From assembly GCA_030628445.1 (NCBI GenBank), contig DAOVQV010000068.1, positions 1-7,256 on the forward strand: a stretch of DNA of 7,256 nucleotides. Direction: 5' to 3'. The notes under the pieces are model-generated. The model did no database searches and was not told the origin of the DNA. It saw only the letters and a program-made list of their open reading frames with translations. Of the stretch, positions 5,661 to 7,256 are shown piece after piece. How positions within the stretch are numbered: position 1 is the first letter of the stretch; every line of letters starts with the position of its first letter. Source of the stretch: Phycisphaerae bacterium. GTDB lineage: Bacteria > Planctomycetota > Phycisphaerae > SM23-33. A program made the translations under genes and the position numbers.

Positions 5661-6953
5661 ATGAAAGCAGACACAGCACGCGCGCCATCCGGAAAGAAGT
5701 TCATCCAGACCTTCTTGATCTACCAGGCGAAGGGCCCGACGCTGAGACCCGGGGATGAGCACAAGCTGGCGAAGTACGACATTCTGTACTTCGGGCGGTT
5801 TCGCTACAACGAGGTCAACGGCGATACGTGGGGCGCGGTCCGCGCACTGAATCCCAACGTGTTGATATATCTGTACCAGCAGGGCCCGGACGTCTGGCGG
5901 AACCAGGACAACAATGACGTGGCGCGCGTGAACAACATCGTCCGCTACGACAACGCACGCGGGCATTCGATGGGCAATCTCAACGCCGATAACCCCGACT
6001 TGTTCCTCTTGCAGACCGATGGGTCCCGCTGCCACACGTACGGGCGGGACTATCGGTATCTGATGGATTTCGGGAGCCCGAAGTTCCACGACTACTGGCT
6101 GGAGGCGAGCTGCACCGACATCGTCGAGGGACCCTGGGTGGCGGATGGAATCTTCATCGACAACACGTCGCCGCAGCAATGGGGTTACGCCTGCGACACG
6201 CCGGCGAAATACGATACGGACGAAAAGTGGGGGGCGGCGATGCACGAGTTTCAGATGGGCCTGACCAAGGGGCTCCGCGCGCGCGGGCAGAAGGTATGGA
6301 CCAATACATGCTGCTCGCTGGACCCATTCGGCTTCGAGGCGTGGATCGACCTGGACAACGGGCCGCACTGCCCGGACCTGCTGGCCGAGGAAGGCGCGTT
6401 CTGCCACGGATGGGACGGTGGCGGGTTCTACAGCGAACAGCAGTGGCGGCGCCAGGTCGACATCATGGGTAGGCTCAAGAATTGCGGGATCACGATATTC
6501 AGCCACATCCAACTCAATGAAGGCGAGTCGGGGACGGATAATTTCGGTAAGCCCGTCACGTATTTCCAGGCACTGTGGTATGCACTGGCGTCGTTCCTGC
6601 TGGGTAAGAACGATGAGCTGAATAACGCCTATTTCTTCTTCTTCCCGCACACGCAGGGGTATCGCGGGCTGTGGTGGTACGATGAGTACGAGCGGATCGA
6701 TTTGGGCAAGGCGGTCGGGACTTACGAGAGAGTGATCTGCGACGGCGTCGGCGTCTACCGGCGACAGTTCGTCGACGGATATGTGTATGTGAACCCGACG
6801 GCCGATGACGCAGGATCCATACCCCTACCCGAGCCGTGCAAGCAGCTGACTCACGAGAATATCAATCAAGACCCCAAGGGCTTCCAGGACGTCGAGACCA
6901 TCGATCTGAAATCACATCACTCCGCCATCTTGGTCAAATCCGCGGAAGTCTAA
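5661..6953 (+). CDS. Putative TIM-barrel glycoside hydrolase, no signal peptide
   Basis: The 430-residue protein has the look of the hypothetical glycosyl hydrolase families (GHL15/GH114-like TIM barrels), mostly uncharacterised. In order: an opening strand KFIQTFLIYQ (13-22), a second strand LNPNVLIYLYQ (63-73), MDFGSP (135-140), ADGIFIDN (161-168) with D167 at a typical beta-4 acid position, LLAEEGAF (240-247) with E243 or E244 as a second acid candidate, FSHIQLNEG near 280, and a C-terminal beta region with VDGYVYVNPT, which recalls the end of such proteins. No signal peptide or membrane segment is seen, and an in-frame stop just upstream rules out an extension. It follows the exported esterase by 79 bp and is followed by a secreted paralogue. 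Family assignment is by motif resemblance only and the substrate is not predictable. Confidence 0.8.
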   Translation: MKADTARAPSGKKFIQTFLIYQAKGPTLRPGDEHKLAKYDILYFGRFRYNEVNGDTWGAVRALNPNVLIYLYQQGPDVWRNQDNNDVARVNNIVRYDNARGHSMGNLNADNPDLFLLQTDGSRCHTYGRDYRYLMDFGSPKFHDYWLEASCTDIVEGPWVADGIFIDNTSPQQWGYACDTPAKYDTDEKWGAAMHEFQMGLTKGLRARGQKVWTNTCCSLDPFGFEAWIDLDNGPHCPDLLAEEGAFCHGWDGGGFYSEQQWRRQVDIMGRLKNCGITIFSHIQLNEGESGTDNFGKPVTYFQALWYALASFLLGKNDELNNAYFFFFPHTQGYRGLWWYDEYERIDLGKAVGTYERVICDGVGVYRRQFVDGYVYVNPTADDAGSIPLPEPCKQLTHENINQDPKGFQDVETIDLKSHHSAILVKSAEV

Positions 6954-7018
6954 CAGTGTAACCGCGCGCGTGGGGGGTATGAACGGCGGCGATTGAGTTA
7001 CGGGGCGGGGGGATGGTG

Positions 7019-7027
7019 TGGTATAAT
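7019..7027 (+). promoter_or_regulatory. Extended -10 promoter for the secreted glycosidase-like gene
   Basis: TGGTATAAT combines a perfect TATAAT (7022-7027) with the TGn extension. No strong -35 is present: TTACGG at 6998-7003 with 18-nt spacing is the best and is poor, as expected for extended -10 promoters. Transcription would begin near 7034, about 62 nt before the start codon. Confidence 0.6.
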
Positions 7028-7037
7028 ATCCGGCGGC

Positions 7038-7076
7038 GATTTCCCTGCGACTGACAATCAACTCAGATCGGAAATC
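7038..7076 (+). repeat. Inverted repeat in the leader of the last gene
   Basis: GATTTCC (7038-7044) pairs perfectly with GGAAATC (7070-7076) across 25 nt. Inside the loop CTGA (7051-7054) can pair with TCAG (7063-7066), giving a nested hairpin that ends 7 nt before the ribosome binding site. It could be an RNA structure affecting translation or a protein operator; no known riboswitch was recognised. Confidence 0.45.
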
Positions 7077-7083
7077 ACAGTAC

Positions 7084-7089
7084 AGGAGG
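7084..7089 (+). promoter_or_regulatory. Ribosome binding site choosing ATG 7096 over ATG 7090
   Basis: AGGAGG lies 6 nt before ATG 7096. An in-frame ATG at 7090 directly abuts the site with no spacing, so the second ATG is the likely start. Confidence 0.85.
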
Positions 7090-7095
7090 ATGGAA

Positions 7096-7256
7096 ATGAA
7101 GCGCAGAGGATTGTTTCCTGTTGTGCTGTCCGCCAGTGTCGCCATTGCACTGGTGGTCTCAAGTGCAGGACCCGTTTGGGCAGGCGGCGGGGCGGGTAAG
7201 TCCATTCAGGTCATGAACATCTACCAAAGCCCCGGAGCGACGCTGGTTCCCGGCGA
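7096..7256 (+). CDS. Secreted putative glycoside hydrolase, tandem paralogue of the preceding gene (5' part only)
   Basis: Only 53 codons lie in the window. Residues 1-29 form a textbook Sec signal peptide: basic MKRR, a hydrophobic core (LFPVVLSASVAIALVV) and a likely cleavage after VWA at 27-29. The mature start then reads GKSIQVMNIYQ followed by GATLVPG. Compared with KKFIQTFLIYQ and GPTLRPG near the N-terminus of the preceding protein, the shared pattern is KxIQxxxIYQxxGxTLxPG, so the two are tandem paralogues. The rest of the domain, including catalytic acids, lies beyond the edge. It has its own promoter and leader. Identity as a glycosidase-like barrel rests entirely on the resemblance to its neighbour. 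Confidence 0.85.
   Translation, partial: MKRRGLFPVVLSASVAIALVVSSAGPVWAGGGAGKSIQVMNIYQSPGATLVPG

Larger units (their letters stand above)
6954..7095 (+). other. 142-bp leader/promoter gap between tandem paralogues
   Basis: This gap contains an extended -10 promoter (7019-7027), an inverted repeat in the leader (7038-7076) and a strong ribosome binding site (7084-7089). G-rich runs occupy about 6972-6977 and 7002-7012. No intrinsic terminator (stem followed by a T tract) follows the stop at 6953. Confidence 0.55.

Noticed and set aside
5655..6650. 331-codon open frame on the minus strand opposite the glycosidase-like gene
   Set aside because: It is antisense to a well-supported gene with a good ribosome binding site. 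Its translation is rich in V, R, P and lacks recognisable motifs, as expected for the mirror frame of GC-rich codons.

Overview
The window reads as chromosome from a GC-rich, polysaccharide-degrading environmental bacterium. The protein styles look most like Planctomycetes or the wider PVC group: a large secreted alpha/beta hydrolase with planctomycete-type accessory beta domains, a hypothetical TIM-barrel glycosidase in tandem copies, and a NodB deacetylase next to a DegT/EryC1 aminotransferase. That assignment is an inference from protein style. No rRNA, tRNA or taxonomic marker is present.

Layout. Two genes run leftward from a 417-bp intergenic region. The first is a PLP-dependent DegT/DnrJ/EryC1/StrS aminotransferase (722-1987), whose active-site wording resembles the AHBA synthase/inosose aminotransferase branch. 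The second is a NodB-type deacetylase (1-725, cut by the window edge), joined to it by an ATGA start/stop overlap. A clear sigma70-like promoter (TTGGCA-17-TATGAT) drives this pair. Three genes run rightward: a 1058-residue exported serine esterase (2405-5581), a 430-residue putative TIM-barrel glycoside hydrolase without signal peptide (5661-6953), and the first 53 codons of a second protein (7096-7256). That second protein carries a signal peptide and then repeats the beginning of the preceding gene, so the last two genes are tandem paralogues.

How they may work together. The rightward genes look like a small carbohydrate-depolymerising module: an exported esterase plus one exported and one apparently cytoplasmic glycosidase-like protein. 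The leftward pair lacks export signals and fits cytoplasmic amination and deacetylation of a sugar or cyclitol. Whether the two arms share a substrate cannot be told from the sequence. No transposase, CRISPR array, tRNA, rRNA or convincing intrinsic terminator was seen.

The most notable points are: a C-terminal segment of the esterase that resembles a 5'-nucleotidase C-terminal domain without its metallophosphatase partner; the tandem glycosidase-like paralogues that differ in secretion; a possible -24/-12 (sigma54) promoter ahead of the esterase; and a structured leader ahead of the last gene.
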